Source of the DNA: Acidobacteria bacterium 28-9
Lineage (GTDB): Bacteria; Acidobacteriota; Blastocatellia; Pyrinomonadales; Pyrinomonadaceae
Length of the DNA: 64,000 nt
NCBI GenBank assembly: GCA_002050355.1
Contig: MWYY01000059.1
Location: 27,756-91,755 of the forward strand
Direction of reading: 5' to 3'
Of this stretch, positions 29,603-40,324 are shown one piece after another. Position 1 is the first letter of the stretch, and each line of letters opens with the position of its first letter. The translations under genes and the position numbers were made by a program. Below the pieces are notes generated by a model. The model saw only the letters and a list, made by a program, of their open reading frames with translations, had not been told where the DNA came from and did no database searches.

Positions 29603-30352
29603 GTGAATCTTTTATTGGAAGGAAAACGCGCCTTTGTTTCGGGCGGAACCAGAGGAATCGGCGCGGCAATCTGCGAAGTGTTCGCGCGCGAAGGCGCGGA
29701 CGTTGCCTTTAATTACAACTCGCGCGACGATTTAGCCGAGCAGGTCAAAACAAAAATCGAATCCTACGGCAGAAAAGCTCTCACTTACAAAGTCTCTGTT
29801 ACAGACCGCGTTGGAATGAAGCGCGTCGCGCGCGAGATTTTCGAAACGTGGGGCGCAATAAATGTTTTGGTAAATAATGCCGCCGTCAACAAACCCGACA
29901 ATTTTGCGACGACGACCGACAAAAGTTGGGATTGGGTTGTCGATACAAACATCAATAGTCTTTTCGCCGTTACAAAACCTTTTTACAAACAAATGATTCG
30001 AGCGCGCGTCGGCTCGATTTTGAATATCACATCGGTCGGCGCAATCCGTTCGCTTCCGACATCAGTTCATTATGCGACATCAAAAGCCGCGATGATTGGT
30101 TTTACAAAATGCCTGTCGCGCGAAGCCTCGAATTTCGGCATTACGGTCAACGCTATTGCCGCCGGAATTTTCGACACCGATTTGGGCAATACACTTCCCG
30201 AACGCCTTTTGCAAATGCACGATTTCTGGGTGTCGAAAGGAAGACTCGGAAAACCCGCCGAACTCGCCGAATTCGCAGCCTTTATGACAAGCGACCGCAA
30301 CAGTTTTATGAACGGCGAAATCATCATCGTTGACGGCGGCGCGGTAACTTAA
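29603..30352 (+). CDS. Short-chain dehydrogenase/reductase (FabG-like)
   Basis: LLEGKRAFVSGGTRGIGAAICEVFAREGADVAFNY...VNNAAVNKP...HYATSKAAMIGFTKCLSREA; GTG start. Confidence 0.9.
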   Translation: MNLLLEGKRAFVSGGTRGIGAAICEVFAREGADVAFNYNSRDDLAEQVKTKIESYGRKALTYKVSVTDRVGMKRVAREIFETWGAINVLVNNAAVNKPDNFATTTDKSWDWVVDTNINSLFAVTKPFYKQMIRARVGSILNITSVGAIRSLPTSVHYATSKAAMIGFTKCLSREASNFGITVNAIAAGIFDTDLGNTLPERLLQMHDFWVSKGRLGKPAELAEFAAFMTSDRNSFMNGEIIIVDGGAVT

Positions 30353-30464
30353 AAAAGCATCAGCGAATCGTTTGCAATTCGACCGATGCTTTTTAGTATT
30401 TGCGTTCTACGAAATTGTCTCGCGCAAATTATTCCGACGCCGATAAAAACACGCCGTCCGGTTT

Positions 30465-31352
30465 TTACATACTCATTTTCATTTCCGTCTGCCATTTACC
30501 GCTTTTCCAATCAGCAAGCCGCTTTTCGAGTGCGCTCGTGTTCGCCTTCGGATTGGCGGCTTTGGTGACAGTGATGGCTCGTTCGAGAGTCGTTACTGCT
30601 TCAGTTTTTTTACCCGTTTCCGCCAGCAGATAAGATTTAACCGCAAGCGCGCTACCGGTTTCTTTTATCTTGAGCGACGAGTCGAGCCAACCAATGGCTT
30701 CAGCGTAATTCGCCGTCATTTTTTGCGCGTAAATGAAATTTGCTGCGTCAATTGGCGACCGCGTATCATCGGCTTTCAATTTCGATACTTCTCCGCGCAG
30801 ATACGTTAAAGTTCTCGCATTCACATCGCCGACGTTGACTGTAAACGGAACGCTCAGATTTTCCCAGTTGAGAACGACTTTCGCTTCGTTTGCCGTTACA
30901 TCGCCGAATTCGTAAATAAGCGTTTCCTTAAATTTATGCGCTTCGGGTTTTACTTTAACGCGCAGCGCGTCTTTTTTTTCGTCATAACTGAAACTGCCCC
31001 AAGCGTCGTTGGTTTTGTTGAAAATTAAAGTCCATTCGGTCTCGCCCGGAATCGCGTGAAAACCGTATTTTCCCGCCGCGAGCGGCTGCCCGTTTATCGT
31101 AACGTCGCGGTTCGTTTCAAACGTCGTATTTTCGTTCGCGCCTGTGCGCCAGACTTTGCCGTAAGGCACAATATCGCCCCAAATTTTCCGCGCCTTAACC
31201 TTCGGGCGATGATAAACAAGAGCGATGCGCGCGTCGCCGACCGTCTGCGCGATTTCCTGACGCTGTGACTCGCGCGGCAAATTTAACTGCGCAAAAATAT
31301 TTGAAACTGACACTAAAAGTAAAATTCCAAGAAGATAGATTGTTTTTTTCAT
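30465..31352 (-). CDS. Secreted DUF2911-type protein with C-terminal helical repeat
   Basis: LPRESQRQEIAQTVGDARIALVYHRPKVKARKIWGDIVPYGKVWRTGANENTTFETNRDVTINGQPLAAGKYGFHAIPG. Confidence 0.8.
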   Translation of the reverse strand: MKKTIYLLGILLLVSVSNIFAQLNLPRESQRQEIAQTVGDARIALVYHRPKVKARKIWGDIVPYGKVWRTGANENTTFETNRDVTINGQPLAAGKYGFHAIPGETEWTLIFNKTNDAWGSFSYDEKKDALRVKVKPEAHKFKETLIYEFGDVTANEAKVVLNWENLSVPFTVNVGDVNARTLTYLRGEVSKLKADDTRSPIDAANFIYAQKMTANYAEAIGWLDSSLKIKETGSALAVKSYLLAETGKKTEAVTTLERAITVTKAANPKANTSALEKRLADWKSGKWQTEMKMSM

Positions 31353-31466
31353 AATTGTTACTCCTGTAAAGTTGATAACCAAAGAAAATTTAATTACGGG
31401 TAAATACCGTTTTTAAGAATGATGAATTTAGAAACATACTCCAATTCATTATTCCGCATTCATAAT

Positions 31467-31970
31467 TCATTTTTGCTGTTTGTCCGTGGTTTCTAATTTC
31501 TGTTTCGCCTTCTGCACAAAACTTTTTATCATTCCGCCAACTTCCCATTGCATTCCCTGACTGATACGCCTTTCGCCGGCGAGTCCGGCGAGCAGATGAA
31601 GTTCTCGGGCAGAATTGTGGCGAAGTTCGACCGTTTGCGAAAAATGTATGAGCGTTGTATTGCCGCTTTTTTCAATAAAATCAGCCGCGTAACGCAAAAG
31701 ATTTTGTTTTTCATTTGCGCGCGGAATCCACTCGATGCGCTCGTCTGTGTTTTCCCACAGCTCAACCGAAAAAGACTGCTGTATGGCGCCAATAAGCGGA
31801 ATTTTCGCGCGTATCGTCCAGCGCAGTGTTCCGTCGGGGTTTCGGTAAATACTCTCGACATTCGGCATCAATTCAATAAAATTTCGGATGTCGCTGAAAA
31901 ATTCACGAACTTGTTCGATTGAATTTTTAACTTCAAACTTGTCGCTCGTCGCGGCGCGAATCATAAACAT
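31467..31970 (-). CDS. SRPBCC (START-like) family protein
   Basis: KNSIEQVREFFSDIRNFIELMPNVESIYRNPDGTLRWTIRAKIPLIGAIQQSFSVELWENTDERIEW. Confidence 0.7.
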   Translation of the reverse strand: MFMIRAATSDKFEVKNSIEQVREFFSDIRNFIELMPNVESIYRNPDGTLRWTIRAKIPLIGAIQQSFSVELWENTDERIEWIPRANEKQNLLRYAADFIEKSGNTTLIHFSQTVELRHNSARELHLLAGLAGERRISQGMQWEVGGMIKSFVQKAKQKLETTDKQQK

Positions 31971-31976
31971 TGTTTT

Positions 31977-32050
31977 AATGGTGAATGGTGAATGGTAAAT
32001 GGTGAGTGAAAAACAATAATTATCCATTCACCATTTACCGTTCACCAATG
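31977..32050. repeat. Intergenic inverted repeat, AATGGTGAATGG family
   Basis: aatggtgaatggtgaatggtaaatggtgagtg / ccattcaccatttaccgttcacc. Confidence 0.8.
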
Positions 32051-32051
32051 T

Positions 32052-34919
32052 TTAAAAAGTTCCGTTAAACAACAGCGAATTAAAAAACGGTCTGGTTGCA
32101 GTGCGGAAGATTCCCCTGAAAAACGGTTCTTCGGCAAATAAAATGACGTGACCCGAGCCGGTTGGTTCGTCGATAATATACGCCGTGTTCTGGAGTAATT
32201 TCTCAGTGTTGCCTTCCCAGACGAAACCGGAAATCGTTAAAGATTTGCTCGGTTTCGGCTCGAAAAGCAGCGCGTTGGTGCCGTCTTTCGAAAAGCGGAA
32301 AAAATAACCGGATGAAAGCAAAACCGGCAAGCTGTCGCTTTCGAGTCCGTAAGTCAAATACGTCGTGCGGTCAACCGTCGCGCGCATAATTGCGCCCGGA
32401 ATCGCTTCGGGAACTTGTCCGGCGTTTGCCGAAGGCGAAGCAATCGGCGGCAGAACGGGCGCCGCGCCGTCGGATTTATCAGATTTTAATTCGTACGCCG
32501 GGTTCGGTTCGGGTTTGACCTGTTGCTGCCGTCGTTTGTTTTTATTTTTTTCAGGCGCCGGAGAAGGGCTGGTTTCGACTTCTTTGCGTTTATCGGAGTC
32601 TTCGTCTTCAGAAGTTTTTCCTTTTTCATCGTCCTGCTCGCTGCCGACAAGTTTCGCGGATGTGAATCCGACATCTTTGAGCGCGGCAAAAACTGACGCG
32701 CCTTTGACGGTTACAAGCGTTCCGCCGCCGGAAATCCATTGTTTGAGAGACGCGACGCCACTCGCTCCGAGCGCGCTGAAGTAACGACCCGCCGCGCCGT
32801 CGGGCATAATCAAAACCGTGTAATTTTTCAGTGCGCCGCTTTTGATGTTATTGATTGTCAGCGGTGTAAAGTCAACGCCGTAACGGTCGAGCGTCCACCA
32901 AATCGAGCCGTAGCTCGTCTGGTCAACCGTTTCGTCCGCCACCATCGCAAGTTTCGGCGATTGCAGCGAGACGACGTTTTCCGCGCCGACGCCCGTGTCG
33001 CCTTCTTCGTTATAACCCGTATTGACGGCAAAAACATTAACGCCGAGTTGTTTTGCCAGACGATTGACGGCTTCGTGAATGGTTTCGGGATTTCGCGTTA
33101 CGCGCACGACGAAAGTTCCGCGATTATAATTTTTGCCGCCCGCGTTTAACGGCTTTGTAGAGACTGCCACGCGAAAACCTTCTTTTAACAGGCGCAAAGC
33201 CAAAACGCTTGCGCTGTCGGTTTGATACGGGATTACGTAGGCTATCTGTGCGCGTCCCGAAACGCTGCCGCGTTTTGCCTGTTCGAGATAATCGGGCGTA
33301 ACGACGTTTGAATTTATGCTCGGTGCGTCTTCGGTCCAGAAAGCGTCAATGCCGAAAGCGAGCGGCAAATTCCAAGCCGTGATGTCATAAAAACCGTATT
33401 CCTCTTTTTGCGCCGAAGAACCGCGTCTTTCGTTGCGGCGAAACTTTGCCATATTGTCTCGGACAAAAGCGGCGTCCTGCGGCGTTTCCTGTTCGAGAAG
33501 CGCTTTTATAAGCCGCTTTTGCGGTTGGTTCAAATCAATTATGTATGCTCCGGCAGGAAATGTTTGGGCAGTTTTCGGTGCGTTATTTTGCTCGTAACTG
33601 TGTGCGTTTGGAGCGGAAAAAGAAGCGTTTGCTACTTTTACTTCTATTTTGGCGCGCTGCAAAATTTCAATCATTTCCGCAGTTTTTACCGGGTCTTTTT
33701 CCGGCAAAATGACGATGCGTTTGAGGCTTTCGCGTCCGGTTTCTTCAATCGCCGTGCGCCGGAAATCGTAAAAATCCTGTAATCTTTGAGCGCGATTTTT
33801 CGCCAGAGTTTCGAGCGTCGTCAGCGACGCGACATAATGTTTGGCGATTGCCGAGCGCAAAGTCGCAATCGTGCCGTCGTCGCGTGTCCAGCGCAAACCT
33901 TTGAAGCCGCCGCCGTCGGTTTCATACGTCATCCCGATGGCGCCGTTCAAAGCCGGATATGAATCCCAATAACCCGGATAAAAAAGGTCAAAAATATCGC
34001 GCACGTAATAATCCCAGCCGTTCTGGTCGAAACTTCTCGCATTGGCGCGCCCAAACATATCGAGCCATTTATTTGTCTGCGGCTGCGGCAAATTCGGATT
34101 TATCGGCAGCGCGGCGGGCGGGAAAAAATACTGCGAAGGCTGTCCGTGATGGTCAACTAAAACCTGCGGATTCCATTCAAAAAACGCGCGCTGCATATTC
34201 TGCGTTTCCCTCTGAGTCGCGGCGATATTGTCGCGGTTCAAATCGAACCGAAAATGATTTAGACGACCGTAAACGCTCCACGGTTCTCGATGTTCAAGCG
34301 CATTTCGGTCAGCGTTTCCCGTCGCTACAGAGTTATACCAAGTTACGAAACGCTCGTGTCCGTCAGGATTTTCGCCCGGAATAATAAGCGTTACCGTATT
34401 TTTCAAAATGTTTAAAGTGGCAGGTTCGTTCGACGCCGCAAGCTGATAAACAACTTGCATCATCGCCTCAAAAGATGCCGATTCGTTCCCGTGAATCGTG
34501 TAAGCCATCCACGCAATCGTTGGATTTGTCTGCGCGATTTGGTTTGCCTGGCTCACCGATGTTTTTCTCGAATCGGTTAGACGCGCGTTATTTGATTTTA
34601 TTTCATCAAGGCGAGCAATGTTCTCCGGCGCGGAAATCGCAATTATATGCTGCATTCGATGTTCGTTCGTCTCGCCGATGTCGAAAATTTTCACACGGTC
34701 GGGCGCGGCTTTTCCAATCGCTTCGATTACTCGTTCCATCTGCGCGTAATTGGTGTGGAAATCACCGACATCGAAACGTAAAATCGCTTGCGGACGCGGA
34801 ACTTCAGCGCGATACTGACCGCGTGTGTAAAAATCGAATTTTTCTTCTTTTTGCGAAAAGGCAAATTGAGCGAACGCAACAATGACCAACGCGAAAAACA
34901 AAACGCTTTTAACTTTCAT
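32052..34919 (-). CDS. Secreted M14-family zinc carboxypeptidase
   Basis: HGNESASFEAMMQVVYQL...IIPGENPDGHERFV...VDHHGQPSQYFFPPA. Confidence 0.87.
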   Translation of the reverse strand: MKVKSVLFFALVIVAFAQFAFSQKEEKFDFYTRGQYRAEVPRPQAILRFDVGDFHTNYAQMERVIEAIGKAAPDRVKIFDIGETNEHRMQHIIAISAPENIARLDEIKSNNARLTDSRKTSVSQANQIAQTNPTIAWMAYTIHGNESASFEAMMQVVYQLAASNEPATLNILKNTVTLIIPGENPDGHERFVTWYNSVATGNADRNALEHREPWSVYGRLNHFRFDLNRDNIAATQRETQNMQRAFFEWNPQVLVDHHGQPSQYFFPPAALPINPNLPQPQTNKWLDMFGRANARSFDQNGWDYYVRDIFDLFYPGYWDSYPALNGAIGMTYETDGGGFKGLRWTRDDGTIATLRSAIAKHYVASLTTLETLAKNRAQRLQDFYDFRRTAIEETGRESLKRIVILPEKDPVKTAEMIEILQRAKIEVKVANASFSAPNAHSYEQNNAPKTAQTFPAGAYIIDLNQPQKRLIKALLEQETPQDAAFVRDNMAKFRRNERRGSSAQKEEYGFYDITAWNLPLAFGIDAFWTEDAPSINSNVVTPDYLEQAKRGSVSGRAQIAYVIPYQTDSASVLALRLLKEGFRVAVSTKPLNAGGKNYNRGTFVVRVTRNPETIHEAVNRLAKQLGVNVFAVNTGYNEEGDTGVGAENVVSLQSPKLAMVADETVDQTSYGSIWWTLDRYGVDFTPLTINNIKSGALKNYTVLIMPDGAAGRYFSALGASGVASLKQWISGGGTLVTVKGASVFAALKDVGFTSAKLVGSEQDDEKGKTSEDEDSDKRKEVETSPSPAPEKNKNKRRQQQVKPEPNPAYELKSDKSDGAAPVLPPIASPSANAGQVPEAIPGAIMRATVDRTTYLTYGLESDSLPVLLSSGYFFRFSKDGTNALLFEPKPSKSLTISGFVWEGNTEKLLQNTAYIIDEPTGSGHVILFAEEPFFRGIFRTATRPFFNSLLFNGTF

Positions 34920-35004
34920 TAATAAAAATTTCCGATTTACTAGCCTTGAAATTTGCAGAACTTGTTTTAGATATTAAACTGTTAAAGTATAAACACCAAA
35001 GACA

Positions 35005-35202
35005 ATGAAAAGTTTTCACGCAAAAACCTGTCCAAAATGTCATTTGCCGAAATTAAAAAGTTGGCAAGAGCTAACCGACGAGCAAAAGTTTTTAGTCGAA
35101 AGATTGCCTTTGAATACAAAATTCACCCGTGCAGAAAGGAAAAAGCACCGCTTTTGCGAGCGATGCTGGTTTGAAGAAGTTGATAAACAACTCAATGTTT
35201 AA
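35005..35202 (+). CDS. Small zinc-ribbon-like protein
   Basis: CPKCHLPKL...RFCERCWF. Confidence 0.55.
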   Translation: MKSFHAKTCPKCHLPKLKSWQELTDEQKFLVERLPLNTKFTRAERKKHRFCERCWFEEVDKQLNV

Positions 35203-35222
35203 TTGACCGTCTTCGCTTTTAT

Positions 35223-35806
35223 CTAATACTTTTTTTGGTCTCTACGCATAATAACCACGACTTCGCTGCTGCCAAGCAAAGTTTTTCCGACAGTTACGCC
35301 GACATACGAATATCCAGCCGCGCTGCCTTCGTTAATTTCCTTTTCCATCGTCGAGGTTTTGCTCGTTGCGAATAATTTATACTCAAGTTTTTTAAGTTCC
35401 GCTTTTGTATCTTTCTCCGTAATGACTACAATTTCGTCTCCACCTATAAAAGTGTCAAAGACTGCCTGTCCTTTATACTCAAAACCGTTGTCTCCTAACT
35501 CTTGAATTTCTTTCTGCATCGTCGAAGTTTTTGAAGTAGCGAGCAATCTATATTGAAAACGCCCGCTCAAGTCAACGCCGGATTTTTTAGACATAATTAT
35601 CAATACTTCGCTGCCGCCGAATGATGTCATCCCGCCTGAAACACCTTCAAAGCGATAACCGCCGCCAGCCGCTTCCAGCAGTTCTTTCTGCATTGTTGAG
35701 TTTTTTTGGTTGCCAGGACTTTGTATTGAGTTTGTGCAATAACGGAAATTTGAAGCGTCAGCATTATGCCGACGCAAAAAAGTATAATAATTGAAATTTT
35801 TTTCAT
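35223..35806 (-). pseudogene. Secreted protein with three ~50-aa tandem repeats; frameshift at an A7 tract (35701-35707)
   Basis: ATG at 35806 gives MKKISIIILFCVGIMLTLQISVIAQTQYKVLATKK; the next frame gives NSTMQKELLEAAGGGYRFEGV...; one extra A restores LATKKNSTMQKE, matching LATSKTSTMQKE of repeat 2. Confidence 0.8.
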
Positions 35807-35856
35807 TTTAATTTCTCCGATTTTAATTTTAGTAGATTCTCAATTCGTAATCCAGG

Positions 35857-38742
35857 TTAATCCGAGTCTCCGAGAATATTATCAAAAGAAGCGCGAATTT
35901 CGAGGCAGCAAACAGTCAATTTTTCGAGCAAATCTTTTGTTGATGCGAGTTTCATTCGTTTGACAATCGTTTGCAGCGCGCTTTTGTTGGCAAGCGGCAA
36001 TCGCGTCGAACGTCCGACGGTCAAGCGTAGATTGTGGTCTAGCTCGCTCAGAAATTCGTAACCGTTTGTCAGATTTTGAAAATCTTCATCAGTTAAAGAA
36101 TTGTTTTTAAAGAGTTTTTCGAGCGTAAAAATGGTCGAACGATTTTCCGCCGCGTCGGGAACATTGTCTCGAAGCTGCAAAAATCTCGTAGCAAAATAAA
36201 CGTCGAGCATTCCGCCCGCGTCGAATTTTATATCTATTTCAACGCTTTTATGTTTTACAGATTTTTCCTGCTCAAGCCGCTCGCGCATGCGCCGCGTTTC
36301 TTTTTTTAATTCGGCAGCATCGCACTCGATCGCTTTTTGATGAATAATTTTTCTCACGTCATTTTCGACTGATTTTGCCAAATCCAAATCGCCCGCCACA
36401 CCGCGCAGTTTGACGTATGCGAGCCATTCCCAGATTGCCGCGCGCGTTTCCAGATAATTCAAAAAACCAGTTTTGCCCGAACTCGTCGCGCCGTTTTTGC
36501 CGTCGGGACGCAGGCGCAAATCAACGCGATAAACGTGTCCGTCGCGCGTTAAAGCTGAAAGTGCGGTTACAAAAATCTCTACGGCACGAGCATAAAAAGT
36601 TTCAAGTCCCAAATCCAAAGTCCCACGTCTTTTTTGCGTTACGGCAATTTGTCGCGTCTCTGAATCGCTTTTTGTTTGATCCGAGACCAGAGACTTCAGA
36701 TTCGAAACATCTTCGTAAACTAAAACCAAATCCAAATCCGAATTGTAATCCATTCCGCCGCCGCCGAGTTTTCCCAAACCTAAAACGGCGAAAGGGAAGA
36801 AATCATCAATTTTTTCAATTGAAAATCGTCGTTCGAGTTCGCGTTTTGTAACACAGAGCGCAGCTTCGACGCTGGCTACGGCAAGATTGGTTTGCAAACA
36901 TTTGGTTCGCGCTTGAGAAATTTTTTCAAACACATCAAAAACGACGATTTCGAGCAGAAAGCGTGACCACGTTTTTCGCAGAACGGCTAGTTCGTTTTTG
37001 AAATCTTTTTCATTTTCGACAGCAGAAAGAAAAACTTGCCGATAATCTTTCCCGACAAACTCTTCATTTTCGTCGGGTAGAATTTTGATTAAACTCGGGT
37101 TTGCGATTAGCATTTCGCTAAAATGCGGCGTGGTTTCGGTAATTTGTCTGAGTTTATTAGCCGTATTTTCATTCCAGGTAATTTCTACGTCGGATTTTTC
37201 CAGCGAGAAAAACAAGCGCGTTAAAAGTTCGTTTGTTTGAGATTTGTCAACTTTTTCGGACAAAGTTAATACAGACGGGTCTTCTGTTTGCCTGTTTTGT
37301 TTATTGTTTTTTTTAACGTCTGGTTGCTCGTTGCTGCCAAACTTTTCCGCGTTATTTTTTACACTGAAAATTCGCTCAAAAATATGATTGACGTTTGAAG
37401 TATGAAATTTTAGTTTTGCTTCAAATGCTTTCAAATCTTTAAAATTCATTCGACGCGCCGTTAATAATCGTCTTTTCGGGATTTCGGGAATGAGGTGAGT
37501 TTGCAAACCATTTTCCATTTGCAGACGATGTTCCAGAGAACGCAGAAAATAATATGCTTCCGAGAGTTCGGTCAAATCCGTTTCGCTCAATAATTTTCTG
37601 TCTGCCAAACGGCTCAAACTTATCAGCGTATGCGGCGCGCGCAGCCATTCGTCTCGTCCGGCATGAGCTAATTGCAGGGCTTGCGCGATAAATTCGATTT
37701 CGCGGATGCCGCCGCGTCCCAACTTGACGTTAAAGCCTTTGTCGGAAGTTTTTTCAAGATTGATTTTCTCTTTTGAGAGACGAACGTTTTCGAGCGCTTT
37801 TTCAACGGTTTCGGAAGCCGAAAAAACATTCGATTTAACCGTTTCAAAAAACTTTTGAAAAATTTTCGTCTCGCCCGCGCTTGATCTTGAGCGAATCAGA
37901 ACTTGACGTTCCCAAGGCTGCGCGGATTTTTGATAATAATTTTTCGCTTCGTGAACGGATATTGCCAGCGCGCCGACGCGACCGTGCGGACGAAGGCGCA
38001 AATCCACGCGATACGCCGCGCCTTCGCCCATCTGACCGCCGACGAGTTTTGTTACAAATTCGGCAAGTTTGACGAAGTATTCGCGGTTTGTGATTGATTC
38101 TCCGCGCGTGCCTTGTCCGCTCGTTGCGCCGTCGTTTGAATAAAGAAAAAGCAAATCAATATCTGAAGCGTAATTGAGTTCTTTTGAGCCGAGTTTGCCG
38201 AGCGCGACAATGCAGAATTGCGCCGGTTTAGCGCGCTGTTTTTCGTCCGATTCGAGCGGAATGCCAAAACGATTATCGAGTTCCTGACGCGCAATCTGCA
38301 AAGCATATTCTAAAATTGCGTCCGCCAAATTTGAAATTTCTTCAGTTGTTTCGGCGATTGTACCCAACCCGCGAATGTCTTGCAGATAAATCCGCAGAAA
38401 CTCGCGGCGGCGGAAACGCGCGAGTAAAACGTTTGTTTCAATGTCCAAATTTGTCAGTGCAAAGCGCGCCAGCGATTCGAGCAGTTCATCTTTGCCGCGA
38501 ACTTTGGCGGAAATTCTTTGCCGTTCGAGCCACGAAACATAATCGGTATGCTGCAAAATTGTCGTCGCCAGCAAAGAACTGAATGCCGCAAGCGTTAAAA
38601 TATCCGACAGCAAGCCTTTATTTTTAGCAAGTTTTTTGACGGCGGACGGAGATTTCTCCGCAAGCTGTGTATAAAAATACCACGCCCCGTCCGCGTCGGG
38701 CAGATTTTCGGTAAAAGACTCGATGTCGTCGGACGTGAACAT
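35857..38742 (-). CDS. glnE: Bifunctional glutamine synthetase adenylyltransferase/deadenylyltransferase
   Basis: Two nucleotidyltransferase halves: ALGKLGSKELNYASDIDLLFLY and GLGKLGGGGMDYNSDLDLVLVYE. Confidence 0.93.
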   Translation of the reverse strand: MFTSDDIESFTENLPDADGAWYFYTQLAEKSPSAVKKLAKNKGLLSDILTLAAFSSLLATTILQHTDYVSWLERQRISAKVRGKDELLESLARFALTNLDIETNVLLARFRRREFLRIYLQDIRGLGTIAETTEEISNLADAILEYALQIARQELDNRFGIPLESDEKQRAKPAQFCIVALGKLGSKELNYASDIDLLFLYSNDGATSGQGTRGESITNREYFVKLAEFVTKLVGGQMGEGAAYRVDLRLRPHGRVGALAISVHEAKNYYQKSAQPWERQVLIRSRSSAGETKIFQKFFETVKSNVFSASETVEKALENVRLSKEKINLEKTSDKGFNVKLGRGGIREIEFIAQALQLAHAGRDEWLRAPHTLISLSRLADRKLLSETDLTELSEAYYFLRSLEHRLQMENGLQTHLIPEIPKRRLLTARRMNFKDLKAFEAKLKFHTSNVNHIFERIFSVKNNAEKFGSNEQPDVKKNNKQNRQTEDPSVLTLSEKVDKSQTNELLTRLFFSLEKSDVEITWNENTANKLRQITETTPHFSEMLIANPSLIKILPDENEEFVGKDYRQVFLSAVENEKDFKNELAVLRKTWSRFLLEIVVFDVFEKISQARTKCLQTNLAVASVEAALCVTKRELERRFSIEKIDDFFPFAVLGLGKLGGGGMDYNSDLDLVLVYEDVSNLKSLVSDQTKSDSETRQIAVTQKRRGTLDLGLETFYARAVEIFVTALSALTRDGHVYRVDLRLRPDGKNGATSSGKTGFLNYLETRAAIWEWLAYVKLRGVAGDLDLAKSVENDVRKIIHQKAIECDAAELKKETRRMRERLEQEKSVKHKSVEIDIKFDAGGMLDVYFATRFLQLRDNVPDAAENRSTIFTLEKLFKNNSLTDEDFQNLTNGYEFLSELDHNLRLTVGRSTRLPLANKSALQTIVKRMKLASTKDLLEKLTVCCLEIRASFDNILGDSD

Positions 38743-38991
38743 TTATCTACTTTAAGTTAAAATTGTCGGTTATAAAAATTGCAAGAATCTTTACAGCGGA
38801 GATGTTGTGTTTACGCCAGGAAATGAAGAAGTTTTCGACTAATGACGGCGTTATCTTCGTGTCCTTGGGGCAATAAATTACAGGTACTAAATTCGGTCGT
38901 TTTAATATGATTTTCCGCCTTTGACTTTGCGGCAGTTTCATTCTACTTTTCAAAAAGAAATCTAAATTATAAAAATACGAGGAGAACGATT

Positions 38992-39432
38992 ATGAGCAAA
39001 GCAGAATCGGCTGAATTAATTCTAAAACTGTATGATTTGCGACGCGAGACGACAATGCGCGAAGCGAGAAATTGGATGCTGTCATTTTTCCCCGAAAGTG
39101 CGGCGGACGTGATGCAGGCGATTATGAACCCGGAAACGTCGGCGTATTACCGAATGGTCGTAACTTATTGGGATATGGCGGCGTCGTTCGTCAACCACGG
39201 CGCGATAGACGAAGAAATGTTTAACGACACAAACGGTGAACATTTCGTTATATTTTCCAAAGTCGAACCGTTTTTGCCGGAGCTGCGAGAAACGATGGGC
39301 AATCCGAAAATAATGGCAAATCTCGAAAAATTGATTATGCGCCAGCCGGACGCGAAGGAAAACCTTGCCAAAATACGCGAAAGGATGAAAGGCTATATGG
39401 AAGCGCGAAAAGAGATGACAAAAAATGCGTGA
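38992..39432 (+). CDS. Hypothetical protein (helical)
   Basis: Good ORF with GGAG upstream of ATG; YYRMVVTYWDMAASFVNHGAIDEEMF. Confidence 0.6.
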   Translation: MSKAESAELILKLYDLRRETTMREARNWMLSFFPESAADVMQAIMNPETSAYYRMVVTYWDMAASFVNHGAIDEEMFNDTNGEHFVIFSKVEPFLPELRETMGNPKIMANLEKLIMRQPDAKENLAKIRERMKGYMEARKEMTKNA

Positions 39433-39439
39433 GTTTTTT

Positions 39440-39503
39440 AATGGTAAACGGTGAATGATGAATGAAAACTTTCTTACATTCACCGTTTACCATTCACCAT
39501 TAA
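39440..39503. repeat. Intergenic inverted repeat, AATGGTGAATGG family
   Basis: aatggtaaacggtgaatgatgaatg / cattcaccgtttaccattcaccatt. Confidence 0.85.
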
Positions 39504-39506
39504 CAT

Positions 39507-40091
39507 ATGAAAATTTCCTCAGCCGAGTTTGTCAAAAGCGCGTTTAATGAAAGCCATTGGACGACCGACGGTTTACCGGAAATAGCTTTTCTCGGACGTT
39601 CAAACGTCGGCAAATCCAGTCTGCTCAATTCTTTGCTGCAGCGCAAAGGTCTGGCGCGAACGTCGAATACGCCCGGCAGAACGCAGAGCATAAATTATTT
39701 TCTGGTCAACCGGCAGTTTTATTTTGTGGATTTGCCCGGTTACGGCTACGCCAAAGTTTCCAAAACGATGCGCGACGATTGGGGCAAAATGGCGGAATCG
39801 TATCTTGCCGAAAGGCGCGAGCTGGTTTTGTCGATTCATCTTGTAGATTCGCGTCACGAGCCGACGGAACTCGACCGGCAGCTTCACGAGTGGCTTGTTT
39901 TTCACGAGAAACATCACGCGGTAATCGCTACGAAAGCCGACAAACTTTCAAATAACAAACTGCAAAAAAACTTGCAGGAAATAAAACAAACAATGCCTGA
40001 AAGTCCTGTAATTGCTTATTCTTCCCTGACCGGAAAAGGAAAAGACGCTGTCTGGCAGGAAATCGGAAACGCATTAGCGAAAAAAAACTGA
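39507..40091 (+). CDS. engB: Ribosome biogenesis GTPase EngB/YihA
   Basis: IAFLGRSNVGKSSLLNSLLQRKGLARTSNTPGRTQSINYFLVN...FVDLPGYGYAKVS. Confidence 0.95.
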   Translation: MKISSAEFVKSAFNESHWTTDGLPEIAFLGRSNVGKSSLLNSLLQRKGLARTSNTPGRTQSINYFLVNRQFYFVDLPGYGYAKVSKTMRDDWGKMAESYLAERRELVLSIHLVDSRHEPTELDRQLHEWLVFHEKHHAVIATKADKLSNNKLQKNLQEIKQTMPESPVIAYSSLTGKGKDAVWQEIGNALAKKN

Positions 40092-40324
40092 GATATTCGT
40101 TTGATTTATCCGAACGTATTGAGTAATAATTAAAACATTCCCAAAAACTCAGGGTTTTGAAAGGCTCAAAGGGTTTGATTACATTTACAACTGCAACGGA
40201 AATCCATACAAAAATTTCCCCTCAGAGTTAATTATTTCAAAACATTTTACAAGGTTTAATTCGTGCCTTTAATTTCACAAAATTCTCGGAGACTGCATAA
40301 ACCTCAAACAAACGGATAAACACA

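Noticed and set aside
31056-34885. Plus-strand ORFs antisense to the DUF2911 and M14 genes
   Set aside because: Compositional shadow ORFs; minus-strand proteins have clear family motifs.
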